Shown in pieces: positions 51,030 through 60,430 of a stretch of 64,000 bases of DNA. The notes beneath the pieces were generated by a model, which saw nothing but the letters and a program-made list of their open reading frames with translations, was not told the DNA's origin and searched no databases. The DNA lies in NCBI GenBank assembly GCA_964554105.1, contig CAZKNF010000008.1, forward strand, positions 1 through 64,000, in the 5' to 3' direction. The stretch comes from CAZKNF01 sp964554105 (lineage in GTDB: Bacteria; Bacteroidota; Rhodothermia; Rhodothermales; VXPQ01). Every line of letters begins with the position of its first letter. Position 1 is the stretch's first letter. Made by a program: the position numbers and the translations under genes.

Positions 51030-51634
51030 CAGTCGTCGGTGCTCTGGCTCCGCAGGGTAAAGAACAGGTAGACGCCAAGAGCCGTTGCAGCCGTCAGCAC
51101 GGCAGGTTCTACGTAACGGCGGACCCAGCCGGCTCTCGGCGGGTCGCCGCGCGTCTCGGAATACACCTGATCTTCGAGCCGTTCACGTTCAGCGCGGTCG
51201 ATGACGTCGTCCGCCGCTTCCGAACAGCGCTCGTCCAGCAGAATACGGCCATCGACATCCGACAAGACGTAGTGCACCGCAAGCCTAACGTTGCGATTCA
51301 AACGCCGGCGACCGAGCGCATCGTACGTTACCTGGGCGTCCTCGACGGTGAAGGCAAGGCGTGGAAGCGTTGCGGACTGCGGGGGCAGCCCGTCGAAATC
51401 AAAAACCTCGCGGCCATCAGACCTCCAGCTTTCAATAAGGGCCGAACGAACGTACGGCATCTCGTCCGGCGCCTCGACGGACAGTGCTTCGACATCCCGG
51501 GGCAGCTCGCCGAGGCACTCCAGTGCCAGCCGCTGGTACACGGCGAGATTTGTTTCTTGGGCGCCGGCCGTTTCCGCGCCTAGAGCGAATGCGGCGACTA
51601 CGACCAGAAGTCCGCGCGCCGCGACGCTATGCAT
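51029..51634 (-). CDS. Exported protein of unknown function with C-terminal membrane anchor
   Basis: From the ATG at 51634 the protein has 201 residues, with a signal peptide ending near AGAQ (residue 25), a mature domain with a LAVYQRLALECLGELP start and mixed alpha/beta features, and a C-terminal helix (ATALGVYLFFTLR) after an Arg/Glu-rich stretch. I do not recognise the family. The start at 51766 is open upstream but would overlap the glutamate dehydrogenase gene far more and adds no homology; the 51634 start overlaps it by 8 nt. The stop overlaps the Ig-like lipoprotein start, so the two are coupled. Confidence 0.74.
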   Translation of the reverse strand: MHSVAARGLLVVVAAFALGAETAGAQETNLAVYQRLALECLGELPRDVEALSVEAPDEMPYVRSALIESWRSDGREVFDFDGLPPQSATLPRLAFTVEDAQVTYDALGRRRLNRNVRLAVHYVLSDVDGRILLDERCSEAADDVIDRAERERLEDQVYSETRGDPPRAGWVRRYVEPAVLTAATALGVYLFFTLRSQSTDD

Positions 51635-52934
51635 AAATGCCGCGCATCCGAAGTGCACTCGCGACCTTGTCGATGGCGAGCACGTATGCCCCGATCCGCA
51701 TCGAGACACTGTATTTCTGGCCGGCCTCAAAGACATTGTCGAATGCTGTACGCATGATTCGATCACAACGGCGATTTACGCGGTCGAGTGTCCAGAAGTA
51801 GCCCTGCCTGTTCTGCACCCACTCAAAATAGGAAACCGTGACACCACCCGCGTTTGCAAGAATATCCGGAATTACGATGACACCCTTTTCGTTTAGTAAA
51901 TCGTCGGCATCGGGCGTCGTCGGTCCGTTCGCACCTTCCACTATAATCTTCGCCTTAACGTCTGCGGCGATGCGTTCGTCGATTTGATCCTCCTTTGCCG
52001 CAGGGACGAGCACGTCGACCTCAAGCGTGAGCAGCTCGTCGTTCGTGATCCGTTCTGCATTCTGGTATCCGTCGAGCGTATTTCGGTTGCTCGCCGAATA
52101 GTCGATCATCGTTTGTATGTCGAGACCGGCCGCATTGTAGTACCCTCCACTCACGTCGCTGACGGCGACAATTCTGCACCCTTGCTCTTGAAGGAGCCTG
52201 GCGGCGGTGGACCCGACGTTGCCGAAGCCCTGCACGGCGACGGTGCAGTCGGCGGGCCTGAGCCCGATGCGGTCCATCGCGGCGAGCGTTACGGTCATGA
52301 CACCTCGCCCGGTGGCCTCTTTCCGACCGTACGATCCTCCGAGCATGATCGGCTTGCCGGTTACGACGGCGTTCTCGGTCCGTTTTGCGTGCATCGAATA
52401 CGTGTCCAGAATCCACGCCATGATCTGCTCGTTCGTGTTCATGTCGGGAGCAGGAATGTCGCGGTCCGGTCCGAACACGTCTATCATGTTGGCGGTGTAT
52501 CTGCGCGTCATACGCTCGAGCTCTCCAGGGCTCATATCGCGCGGATTGCAGACGACGCCGCCTTTCGCCCCGCCGAACGGTACGTTCACGACGGCGCATT
52601 TCCACGTCATCCATGCGGCGAGCGCCTTCACCTCATCGAGCGTAACGTCGGGTGCGTAGCGGAGACCGCCCTTCGACGGCCCGAGGATTTCGTTGTGGAT
52701 GACGCGCATGCCCTCGAACACCTTCATCCGCCCGCTGTCCATGATTACAGGAACGGCGGTGATGTAGATGCGTGCAGGAGAGAGGAGATACTCGTAAAAT
52801 CCCGGGTCCAGCTCGAGGATTTCGGCGGCGATATCGAACCGCTCCATCATGGAACGGAATGGACTTTCTCGATCTATGATGGGGGCAGGCTCCTGGTAGA
52901 TAGCCCGATCGTAGACGCTGCGCTTGTAGGGCAT
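51627..52934 (-). CDS. gdhA: Glutamate dehydrogenase (Glu/Leu/Phe/Val dehydrogenase family)
   Basis: Reversibly deaminates glutamate to 2-oxoglutarate. The 435-residue protein has the substrate-binding region KGGLRYAPDVTLDEVKALAAWMTWK with the catalytic lysine in VNVPFGGAKGG (near residue 123), the Rossmann loop VQGFGNVGSTAARLL (near residues 230-245), and LVPAAKEDQI and VEGANGPTTPDADDLL in the C-terminal half. Length matches the bacterial hexameric type. Coenzyme specificity is not evident. It heads the run of minus-strand genes 52.9-46.4 kb and faces the TrmH gene divergently. Confidence 0.95.
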   Translation of the reverse strand: MPYKRSVYDRAIYQEPAPIIDRESPFRSMMERFDIAAEILELDPGFYEYLLSPARIYITAVPVIMDSGRMKVFEGMRVIHNEILGPSKGGLRYAPDVTLDEVKALAAWMTWKCAVVNVPFGGAKGGVVCNPRDMSPGELERMTRRYTANMIDVFGPDRDIPAPDMNTNEQIMAWILDTYSMHAKRTENAVVTGKPIMLGGSYGRKEATGRGVMTVTLAAMDRIGLRPADCTVAVQGFGNVGSTAARLLQEQGCRIVAVSDVSGGYYNAAGLDIQTMIDYSASNRNTLDGYQNAERITNDELLTLEVDVLVPAAKEDQIDERIAADVKAKIIVEGANGPTTPDADDLLNEKGVIVIPDILANAGGVTVSYFEWVQNRQGYFWTLDRVNRRCDRIMRTAFDNVFEAGQKYSVSMRIGAYVLAIDKVASALRMRGIYA

Positions 52935-53087
52935 TGCATGTACAATAAATGCGAGTGGCTTGTAGAGATACGGGCCCCCGACTCATCGGTTCAGGCGCAC
53001 TCGTGTTGCTCTGCACCGTAGATTCGGCCTACTGAATTCCAAAATTAGTGTTTCTCGCGTGCGAGGTGTAATGAATCTTTCGCCATC

Positions 53088-53888
53088 ATGGCCGGACGAG
53101 GCCGTATGCAGATGACGTCGAATCATCTCACCACTCGCCGAAAAAAGGAGATCGCATCGCTCAGGCATCGCAAGTATCGCGAGCAATTGTCGGAGATGCT
53201 CGTGGAGGGACGGCGATCAGTCGAGGCCGCCGTCGACGCCGCAGCGCCGATCAGGGATATCGTGGTCGCAGCATCGGTGGCGAAAGAGCCCGACATCCGC
53301 CTGATAATCGACCGTTCGAATATACCGGCACATGTCGTTTCGGATGAGGAGATCAAGACGATGTCGGCCGTCGAAACGAGCCAGGGTATTCTGGCGGTAG
53401 TCGCGATCGAGGTTGGTACTCTGGCCGAACTGCGCCGAGCGCGGAGAATCCTGGTGCTGGACGGACTGCAGGACCCCGGAAACGTCGGGACCATGATCCG
53501 AACCGCGGCATGGTTCGGGGTGGATGCAGTGGCGACGGCGTCGGGCACCGTCGATGTCTACAATCCGAAAGTCGTTCGCGCCGCGATGGGGGCATTGTGG
53601 GACGTGACGCACGTGCATGTGGATGATCTCACTGCCGTTCTGGGCGAGCTGCGACGAAATGGATCTTCCGTATATGGCGCTGATCTGGCCGGGACAGCGG
53701 TTCGCGAATGGCGGCCGGCCGATCGATCCGTGCTCGTGATGGGAAGCGAATCACACGGCATCTCTAGCGAGGTGGAGGCCATGCTGGACGAGCGGATCGT
53801 CGTGCCGGGTGCGTCAGCGCGCCGCGGGACCGAATCGCTCAATGCGGCCGTTGCCGCGGGCGTTCTCATGTATGCGTGGATGGATTGA
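53088..53888 (+). CDS. TrmH/SpoU family RNA 2'-O-methyltransferase
   Basis: The 266-residue protein has the SpoU N-terminal domain with the EMLVEGRRSVEAAV segment, then the SPOUT knot with LDGLQDPGNVGTMIRTAAWFG, LVMGSESHGIS and LNAAVAAGVLMYAW, the three SAM-binding motifs in order. Targets for this class include tRNA G18 or 23S rRNA; which is not decidable. The start could also be one of the nearby methionines a few residues in. It lies on the plus strand opposite gdhA and is followed by ald 111 nt later. Confidence 0.93.
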   Translation: MAGRGRMQMTSNHLTTRRKKEIASLRHRKYREQLSEMLVEGRRSVEAAVDAAAPIRDIVVAASVAKEPDIRLIIDRSNIPAHVVSDEEIKTMSAVETSQGILAVVAIEVGTLAELRRARRILVLDGLQDPGNVGTMIRTAAWFGVDAVATASGTVDVYNPKVVRAAMGALWDVTHVHVDDLTAVLGELRRNGSSVYGADLAGTAVREWRPADRSVLVMGSESHGISSEVEAMLDERIVVPGASARRGTESLNAAVAAGVLMYAWMD

Positions 53889-53999
53889 TGGACGAATGCT
53901 CAGCCGTCTTCTCGGGGAACGTGCGGATGCGAAGTGTTGTAACGCGTATATTTTAGGCGCCGGTTTCATATCACAATTCTTATCGAGCAATAACGCGGC

Positions 54000-55220
54000 A
54001 TGGAAATTCCGTCGCTTCGGGGCATGAGCATCGATCCGGGGCTCATGACTCTGGAAAAACCGGAGGAGCTTGGGGAGAAACACACTTCGCTTCGAATCGG
54101 CGTTCCCTCCGAAGTATCCAACGAAGAACGTCGGGTCGCCCTGGCACCGAGCGGCGTCGCCGCTCTCGTAGCCAACGGCCATGAGGTCTACGTCGAACGG
54201 CAAGCGGGCGCACAGGCACACTTTTCCGACAACGAATACGCAGAGTACGGCGGCGAAATCGTCGATACTCCCGCAGCGCTCTACAGCAAGTGCGAGATGA
54301 TCGTGAAGGTGGGTCCGCCGAACGGCGACGAGCTGGACTATCTGCAGGAGAAGCAGATTCTAATTTCGGCGCTGCACCTCGGGCATACCACGCCGGAATT
54401 TCTACGTCGTTTGATGGATCTGAAGATCACGAGTATCGGATTTGAGTTTATACGCGACCCGGACGGATCGCTGCCGATCGTTCGGATGATGCACGAGATT
54501 ATGGGCTCGATGTCGGTTCAGATTGCGGCCCGCTATCTTGAAAGTAGTGAGGGCGGCAAGGGCGTAATGATGGGCGGTATTTCGGGCGTTCCCCCTTCGA
54601 CGGTCGTCATTCTCGGAGCCGGCGTGGTCGGCGAATGGGCCGCTCGCACGGCGCTGGGATACGGTGCCCACGTCATCGTACTGGATACGGACCTCACCTC
54701 TCTACGAAGCCTCGAGCACTATCTGGATCGCCGAATCACCACGGCTATGGCGTCGTCACAGTATCTCAGGCAGGCCGTCTTGAGCGCAGACGTCGTGATC
54801 GGTGCACTGATGTCCGACGGTGCCCGGTCGCCGGTGCTCGTCACGGAGGACATGGTCAAGTCCATGCGGGCCGGGACGGTCATCGTCGATGCGGTCATCG
54901 ACCAGGGTGGATGCATAGAGACCAGCCGCCCCACGACACACTCCGACCCCATCTTTCGGAAGCACGGCGTGATTCACTACTGCGTGCCGAATATGCCCTC
55001 GAATGCTGCGCGGACGGCGACCTATGCGCTGACGAACGTCCTCGTACCGTACCTCGTCCAGATTGGAGAAGTCGGGTCGATCAACGACGCGTTGTGGCGA
55101 AATGCCGGGCTTCGCAACGGCACGTACGTGTATAGACGGCACCTTACGAAAAAGAGTCTTGCGACGCTGTTCGGAATGCCTCACCGCGACATCGAGCTGC
55201 TCATCGCGTCGGGAATCTAG
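54000..55220 (+). CDS. ald: Alanine dehydrogenase
   Basis: NAD-dependent conversion of alanine to pyruvate and ammonia. The 406-residue protein shows IGVPSEVSNEERRVALAPSGV near residue 35, the substrate segment KVGPPNGDELDYL, and the NAD-binding GAGVVGEWAARTALGYGAHVIVLD split in two blocks around residue 205, then VDAVIDQGGCIETSRPTTHSDP and the MPSNAARTATYALTN end block. The first ~33 residues before the core are an extension common in Bacteroidota ald. The leader is AT-rich (TATATTTTA near 53950) and may hold the promoter. Sits near gdhA, both nitrogen-linked amino-acid oxidation genes. Confidence 0.95.
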   Translation: MEIPSLRGMSIDPGLMTLEKPEELGEKHTSLRIGVPSEVSNEERRVALAPSGVAALVANGHEVYVERQAGAQAHFSDNEYAEYGGEIVDTPAALYSKCEMIVKVGPPNGDELDYLQEKQILISALHLGHTTPEFLRRLMDLKITSIGFEFIRDPDGSLPIVRMMHEIMGSMSVQIAARYLESSEGGKGVMMGGISGVPPSTVVILGAGVVGEWAARTALGYGAHVIVLDTDLTSLRSLEHYLDRRITTAMASSQYLRQAVLSADVVIGALMSDGARSPVLVTEDMVKSMRAGTVIVDAVIDQGGCIETSRPTTHSDPIFRKHGVIHYCVPNMPSNAARTATYALTNVLVPYLVQIGEVGSINDALWRNAGLRNGTYVYRRHLTKKSLATLFGMPHRDIELLIASGI

Positions 55221-55303
55221 ACCTATTTAACCATTCTGGATTCGCAGAAAGATGCCGCTGCAGTGTTAGCTGATCTTTTGGTAGAATCCCATCACACAAC
55301 GAA

Positions 55304-56362
55304 TTGGACGATGATATTATGGATCAGAGTATGCAGGCGGTAGTGAATTTCGGCGGTGAGCCGGGGAGTGTCGAGCTTCGAGAGGTTGCCGTGCCAACGA
55401 TCGGAGACGAGGACGTCATGCTTCGCGTTCAAGCGGTAGGGATCTGCGGCAGCGACGTGCATCAGTGGCAGGGTTCGCATAGCTGGCCCGTCAACTACCC
55501 ATGCATTCTCGGTCACGAGTTCAGCGGCGAGGTGGTTCAGCTGGGCGAGCGGGTCCGAACCTTTCAGGAAGGCGATCGCGTGACGAGTGAAACTGCTGCC
55601 GTGATCGATCCGGCGTCGCCGATGAGCCGATCCGGAAACTACAACCTCGATCCGTCGCGCCTTGGCTTCGGCTACGGCGTCGATGGTGCGATGACCTCGT
55701 ACGTGCGCGTGCCGGAGCGGTGCCTTCATGAGCTGCCCGAGGGGCTGTCCTTTGAAGTCGCCGCGCTGACGGAGCCCTGCTGCGTCGCCTACAACGCCGT
55801 CTGCGAGAGCTCGCGCGTGAAGCCTGGCGATGATGTGCTGGTGCTGGGCCCTGGACCTATCGGGCTGCTCTGTGGAGCGATGGCCCGGCTGAGCGGGGCC
55901 GGACGCGTGATCGTATCGGGTCTGGAAAGCGACCGGGGCCGTCTCGATACGGCCCAAGAAATGGGGCTCTCCACGGCGTACGCCGTGGAGATTGCGGACC
56001 TCGTCGGAACGACCTACAGGCAACTCGGCTTTGACGTCGTCGTCGACGCCGCCGGCGTGTCACCCACGCTGAGACAGGCAATGGATGTCGTACGCCCGGG
56101 CGGGCATATAGCCAAAGTCGGATGGGGACGGCGTCCGCTCGATTTCAGCATCGATCCCATCGTGCAGAAGGCCGTCACGATTCAGGGGAGCTTCTCACAC
56201 AATTGGCCGATATGGGAGCGCGTGTTGCATCTTTTGACGTCGGGGCAGCTGGATGTGAGTCCGATCGTAAGCCGCGTCGCGGCACTGGATGAATGGGAGG
56301 ATTGCTTCGAGAAAATGCATGCCTGTGATTTCGTCAAGGTCGTGCTCCGGCCGTCTGCGTGA
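55304..56362 (+). CDS. Zinc-type alcohol dehydrogenase lacking the structural zinc cysteines
   Basis: The 352-residue MDR-family protein has the catalytic zinc site Cys48 in GICGSDVH, His71-Glu72 in GHEFSGE and the later EPCCVAYNAV, plus the Rossmann loop VLGPGPIGLLCGAMA near residue 180. The region that in relatives holds four cysteines (around residues 97-118) reads here IDPASPMSRSGNYNLDPSR, with none of them, so the structural zinc is absent. Relatives of this type oxidise polyols such as galactitol or sorbitol. It starts the carbohydrate module and is followed by an SDR gene 42 nt on. Start at 55304 (ATG), with in-frame ATGs soon after. Confidence 0.92.
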   Translation: MDDDIMDQSMQAVVNFGGEPGSVELREVAVPTIGDEDVMLRVQAVGICGSDVHQWQGSHSWPVNYPCILGHEFSGEVVQLGERVRTFQEGDRVTSETAAVIDPASPMSRSGNYNLDPSRLGFGYGVDGAMTSYVRVPERCLHELPEGLSFEVAALTEPCCVAYNAVCESSRVKPGDDVLVLGPGPIGLLCGAMARLSGAGRVIVSGLESDRGRLDTAQEMGLSTAYAVEIADLVGTTYRQLGFDVVVDAAGVSPTLRQAMDVVRPGGHIAKVGWGRRPLDFSIDPIVQKAVTIQGSFSHNWPIWERVLHLLTSGQLDVSPIVSRVAALDEWEDCFEKMHACDFVKVVLRPSA

Positions 56363-56404
56363 GGCATGCCATCTGCTGGAAGCGATCACATCTTACAGGG
56401 TTCG

Positions 56405-57178
56405 ATGTCTGCTAGATTGAATGGAAAGGTTCTCCTGGTCACGGGATCTACCACCGGGATCGGCGAAGCCGTTGCTCGCCGCTGCGCGGATGAAGGCGCA
56501 TCGATTATGGTGCACGGCCGGGACGAGAACCGTGCTCGGCGGGTCAGCGAGGACGTGGGCGGCGCCTACTTCGCCGGAGATCTTCAGGATCCGTCGATTC
56601 CCGCACGCCTCGTCGACGCAGTCGTTAAGCGGTTCGGACGTCTAGACGGCATCGTCAACAACGCAGCTCTGACGACCCGGAGCAATATTGACGAGACGTC
56701 TCCGGAGGTGTTCGACAGAATCATCGCGGTCAATTTGCGGGCGCCGCTTCTCGTCATTCGCGCGGCGATGCCGCACTTTCGCCGGCAGGGCGGCGGCGTC
56801 GTCGTCAACGTCGGATCGATCAACGCGCTGAGCGGCGAGCCCAACCTGCTGGCCTATTCGATATCGAAAGGCGGGCTGCAGACGCTGAGTCGAAATCTTG
56901 CGGATGCACACGCCGCCGAGGGCGTGCGAATAAATCATCTCAACGTCGGCTGGACCCTGACTGAGAACGAGCGGAAAATGAAAAGCGAGGAAGGGCTGGG
57001 TCCGGGATGGGAGACGCAGCTTCCAACGCAGTTTGCGCCGTCGGGACGCATCTTTTATCCCGACGAAATAGCTGCTCATGTGGCGTTCTGGCTCTCCGAC
57101 GAAGCCGGGCCGGTCAGCGGTGCGGTGTACGAAATCGAACAATATCCGATGATTGGAAGGAATCCGGACAAAGAATAA
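56405..57178 (+). CDS. Short-chain dehydrogenase/reductase (sugar type)
   Basis: From the ATG at 56405 the protein has 257 residues: the Rossmann loop VTGSTTGIGEAVARR, NNAAL near residue 90, the catalytic Ser in NVGSIN and the YSISKGG (YxxxK) active site, and a C-terminal GPVSGAVYEIEQYPMIG. The FERK-like end and the company of sugar genes suggest oxidation or reduction of a keto-sugar. An upstream in-frame ATG at 56366 adds 13 unrelated residues. It is 42 nt after the alcohol dehydrogenase and its stop nearly abuts the TIM-barrel gene. Confidence 0.9.
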   Translation: MSARLNGKVLLVTGSTTGIGEAVARRCADEGASIMVHGRDENRARRVSEDVGGAYFAGDLQDPSIPARLVDAVVKRFGRLDGIVNNAALTTRSNIDETSPEVFDRIIAVNLRAPLLVIRAAMPHFRRQGGGVVVNVGSINALSGEPNLLAYSISKGGLQTLSRNLADAHAAEGVRINHLNVGWTLTENERKMKSEEGLGPGWETQLPTQFAPSGRIFYPDEIAAHVAFWLSDEAGPVSGAVYEIEQYPMIGRNPDKE

Positions 57179-57179
57179 T

Positions 57180-58079
57180 ATGCCGCTAGCCGCATTTCCG
57201 AAGTGTTATCTCGATCATCTCTGCGTGGACCGCACGATGAGCGTCGACGAGTGGCTCGATATGTCGCTCGAGCTCGACATCGACGGTCACGAGTTCTACT
57301 GGGGATTTACGCCGTACGACGATCCTGGCGAGCTCGAGCGGCTCCGCCGCGTAGTCGAGGACCAGGGCAGGACGATAGCCATGATGTGCTATTCGTCGGA
57401 TTTTACGAAGCCGGATCGCTCCGAACGGGTTCAGGAGGTCGCACTTCAGAAACGCGCCGCGGATGTCACGGCGGCGCTCGGAGGGCGGTATTGCCGGGTG
57501 CTGTCAGGCCAGCGTCGGCCGAACGTCTCGCGAGAGCAGGGCCTTTCATGGGTCGCAGACTGCATCCGAGAATCCCTCGATCATGCCGGGCGCAGCGGCG
57601 TAACGCTGATCCTCGAGAATCACTACAAAGACGGCTACTGGGCATATCCTGAGTTCGCCCAGCGCAGCGATGTATTTCTCGATCTCGTAGATCGCGTCGG
57701 CGACCACGAGGCGTTCGGTGTGAATTACGATCCGTCGAACGCGATCATCGGAGGGGACGACCCAATCGAGCTGCTCGAATCGATCAAAGACCGCGTCGTC
57801 ACCATGCATGCCTCAGATCGGTTTTTCGAGGGGGGCTCACTCGGCGACCTGAGGGCCCGGGAGGTCCATCCGCAGACAGGCTACGCGGATATCCTCAGGC
57901 ACGGAGTAATCGGCGAGGGGCTGAACGACTACGACCGCATTTTCTCGATTTTACGAGACGCGGGATTCGACGGCTGGATATCCATAGAGGACGGTGACGA
58001 CCCCGAGAAGGGAATGGAGAATCTGGAGCTTTCGGTCGATTTCTTGCGGACGAAGATGCGTGCGCATGGATTAGGGTAA
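57180..58079 (+). CDS. TIM-barrel sugar phosphate isomerase/epimerase
   Basis: From the ATG at 57180 (one base after the SDR stop) the protein has 299 residues of the AP-endonuclease-2/xylose-isomerase-like fold: ISIEDGDDPEKG and LILENHYKDGYWAYP carry metal-binding Glu and His residues, and GVNYDPSNAIIGGDDP and VVTMHASDRFFEGG hold Asp and His typical of the divalent metal site. Relatives include 3-keto-glycoside or inosose isomerases. It likely acts on the product of the oxidoreductases around it. It ends 21 nt before the convergent stop of the gluconate-dehydrogenase subunit gene. Confidence 0.88.
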   Translation: MPLAAFPKCYLDHLCVDRTMSVDEWLDMSLELDIDGHEFYWGFTPYDDPGELERLRRVVEDQGRTIAMMCYSSDFTKPDRSERVQEVALQKRAADVTAALGGRYCRVLSGQRRPNVSREQGLSWVADCIRESLDHAGRSGVTLILENHYKDGYWAYPEFAQRSDVFLDLVDRVGDHEAFGVNYDPSNAIIGGDDPIELLESIKDRVVTMHASDRFFEGGSLGDLRAREVHPQTGYADILRHGVIGEGLNDYDRIFSILRDAGFDGWISIEDGDDPEKGMENLELSVDFLRTKMRAHGLG

Positions 58080-58100
58080 GCTCGCTTTCATCCTGCGCCT

Positions 58101-58688
58101 CTACTCATCGTAGCTGACGCCGAGGCGGGAGAGTGCCTCCGGAGGACAGCCTGTCCACTCCGGCACGAAGACGTTGCCCATATACTGGAGGTCGTCGACC
58201 CCGATCCTGCTGCTCCAGAACCCAGATGCAGTGAGGTCGCGAAAACTCCTGAAAAACGCGACGCCGTGTGAAATATCGGGTGAAGCGGTCTCGGGATATG
58301 CGATCTGGTCCAGCAGAGCGCGGCGTTCTTCATCCGAACTTGCTGTGAACGTTCGGCCGGCGGCTTCGAAGCACTGCGCGTCGATCCACGCCAGTCCGCC
58401 GCGCATCGCCGTCTGCATGGACGGACGATCGATCATCATGAAATCCATGAATTCGGGAACGCCGGCATCCGTGGCGCTGCCCGAACGGTCGTCGGCCGGC
58501 AAGATCAGATCGACGAGCAGACGGACCGTCTCGTACTCATCTTCAGTGAAAAACTGGGGTTCGAATGCTGCGGTTCGATCGACGCGATCGCGCGCCCTGC
58601 GCGTATCGGAGGCATCCCATGTGAAGCCCGCCGCGAGGGGAGCCAGTGCGATCAGTTTTAGTGATTCTCGGCGTGTGAGCTCGGCCAT
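58101..58688 (-). CDS. Gluconate 2-dehydrogenase subunit 3-like protein, Tat-exported
   Basis: The 195-residue protein starts with a twin-arginine signal: TRRESLKLIALAPLAAGF, with the RR pair followed by a hydrophobic segment. The mature part has the gluconate_2-dh3 markers FFTEDEYETVRLLVDLILPADDRSG, GVPEFMDFMM, and the C-terminal SGFWSSRIGVDDLQYMGN with the final PEWTGCPPEALSRLGVSYDE. In known complexes this small subunit helps mature and anchor a GMC-type flavoprotein. The GMC oxidoreductase gene is directly upstream on the same strand (5 nt). Confidence 0.92.
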   Translation of the reverse strand: MAELTRRESLKLIALAPLAAGFTWDASDTRRARDRVDRTAAFEPQFFTEDEYETVRLLVDLILPADDRSGSATDAGVPEFMDFMMIDRPSMQTAMRGGLAWIDAQCFEAAGRTFTASSDEERRALLDQIAYPETASPDISHGVAFFRSFRDLTASGFWSSRIGVDDLQYMGNVFVPEWTGCPPEALSRLGVSYDE

Positions 58689-58693
58689 CGATC

Positions 58694-60421
58694 TTAGATG
58701 TTTCCGCGTTTGCGTTCATCGGCGATGTATTCGGCGGTTCGCATCGACAGGGCGAGAATGGTCCATGTTGGATTCTTATGCGCCTGAGAAACGAATGGGC
58801 CCGCGTCGGCTACGAAGAGGTTTTTCACCTCGTGGGACTGGCAGTTGCGATTGAGCACGGACTCGCCAGGATCGTCGCCCATCCGCGTCGTTCCGACTTC
58901 GTGGATAATTCGGCCCGGCGCAAGTATTCCGTAACCAGACTCCTTCGACGGAATATCGCCGATCGGCTCTCCTCCCATCGCGTGGATGATCTCTCGCGCC
59001 GTTTCGTGCATGTGTCTGACCTGGCGAAATTCCTCGTCACTCCACGTCACGTGGAAACGGAGGACAGGAATGCCCCAGCGATCGACCACAGCCGGATCTA
59101 TCTCGCAGTAATTGTCACGCCTCGCGATCATTTCACCACGCCCGGCGAAGCCTACCATCGCGCCGTAAAACCGACGGTAATCGTCCTTGAGCGATTGCCC
59201 GTATCCACCGGCAGCTTTGGTGTCGGAGAACCGACTGTTATATTGATCGATGCCGCCCATGAAGCCATATCCCGGCATCCTTCTGCCCCCCCACAGTTCG
59301 AGGTGATAGCCTCGTGGGAAGTCGACACTACCTTTGTCCTGCTGCAGCCACCAGGGGATGTAGAGATGCGCTCCGCCCGTCCCATCTTCGTTGTGGGGCA
59401 CATGGTCGAGGAGCTGCGGGAAGATGCCGGCAATATCGGTGCCTGTGGAATCCGTCAGATATTTTCCGACAATGTCGCTCGAGTTGCCGAGGCCGTTCGG
59501 ATGGCGCGGCGACTTCGAGTTCAGGAGAAGTCTGGCGGATTCGCACGCGCTGGCTGCCAGTACAACAATGCGTGCACGAATCTCGCGGTCCGCCCCGGAT
59601 TCCTTGTCGATATACGACACGCCGCTCGCGAGGCCCTCATCGTCCGTCAGCACCTCGCGGGCCATGGCGTTGGTGATGAGCTCGAGGCGCCCGGTCTCCA
59701 TCGCCGGGGGCAGAAGAACGGAGGGTGAGGAAAAATTCGAATGTGTAGAACACCCGCGTCCACACTGTCCGCAGTAGTGGCACGCCGGCCGGCCGTTGTG
59801 AGGCCTGGTGAGGATGGAGAGCCGATTCGGGATGATCGGAATGCCCAGCTTGTTGCAGCCGTCCTTTATGAGCAGCTCGTAGCAGCGTGGTCGCGGCGGC
59901 GGAAGAAAGATGCCGTCCGGCTCGTTGTAAATCCCTTCATTCGAACCGAAAATGCCGACGAGGCGATCGAGTTTGTCGTAATACGGTGCGAGTTCGTCGT
60001 AGGAGATGGGCCAATCATCTCCGTGATCGTCGACGCTCTTTCCCTTGAAGTCGTCAGGTCCGAAGCGCAGTGAAATGCGGCCCCAGTGCTGGGTGCGCCC
60101 CCCGAGCATACGCGCGCGAAACCAATCCCATTCGGTCCCATCGTCGACCGTATACGGCTCGCCGTCGAGCGTCCATCCCCCCAAACAAGCGTCGAATTCG
60201 CCGAAGTGGCGCTCGGGAGTCGAGGCGCCCCGCCGCGGCGAATCGTAGTTCCACGTGAGCATGTCGCCGTCACGCCCTACATCCCATGTCGGCCCTGCCT
60301 CTAGCATTACAACGTCGGCGCCCGCCTCGGTAAGTACCTTCGCCGCCATGCCGCCGCCGGCTCCCGAGCCTATGATGCAGACGTCGTACGTTTTGGTGCG
60401 CTTGAATGATGGGAAAGGCAT
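58694..60421 (-). CDS. GMC-type FAD oxidoreductase (glucoside 3-dehydrogenase-like)
   Basis: The 575-residue flavoprotein has the FAD loop CIIGSGAGGGMAAKVLTEAG near residues 15-33, RMLGGRTQHWGRISLRF and a zinc-less cysteine-rich segment HYCGQCGRGCSTHSNFSS, the pattern of gluconate/glucoside GMC enzymes, then the C-terminal catalytic block VGTTRMGDDP and AHKNPTWTILALSMR with His and Asn. No signal peptide is evident; it would be exported with the Tat-signal partner encoded next. Together they fit a periplasmic glycoside 3-dehydrogenase. A cytochrome c subunit is not in this operon. Confidence 0.92.
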   Translation of the reverse strand: MPFPSFKRTKTYDVCIIGSGAGGGMAAKVLTEAGADVVMLEAGPTWDVGRDGDMLTWNYDSPRRGASTPERHFGEFDACLGGWTLDGEPYTVDDGTEWDWFRARMLGGRTQHWGRISLRFGPDDFKGKSVDDHGDDWPISYDELAPYYDKLDRLVGIFGSNEGIYNEPDGIFLPPPRPRCYELLIKDGCNKLGIPIIPNRLSILTRPHNGRPACHYCGQCGRGCSTHSNFSSPSVLLPPAMETGRLELITNAMAREVLTDDEGLASGVSYIDKESGADREIRARIVVLAASACESARLLLNSKSPRHPNGLGNSSDIVGKYLTDSTGTDIAGIFPQLLDHVPHNEDGTGGAHLYIPWWLQQDKGSVDFPRGYHLELWGGRRMPGYGFMGGIDQYNSRFSDTKAAGGYGQSLKDDYRRFYGAMVGFAGRGEMIARRDNYCEIDPAVVDRWGIPVLRFHVTWSDEEFRQVRHMHETAREIIHAMGGEPIGDIPSKESGYGILAPGRIIHEVGTTRMGDDPGESVLNRNCQSHEVKNLFVADAGPFVSQAHKNPTWTILALSMRTAEYIADERKRGNI

Positions 60422-60430
60422 GCCGCCTGG

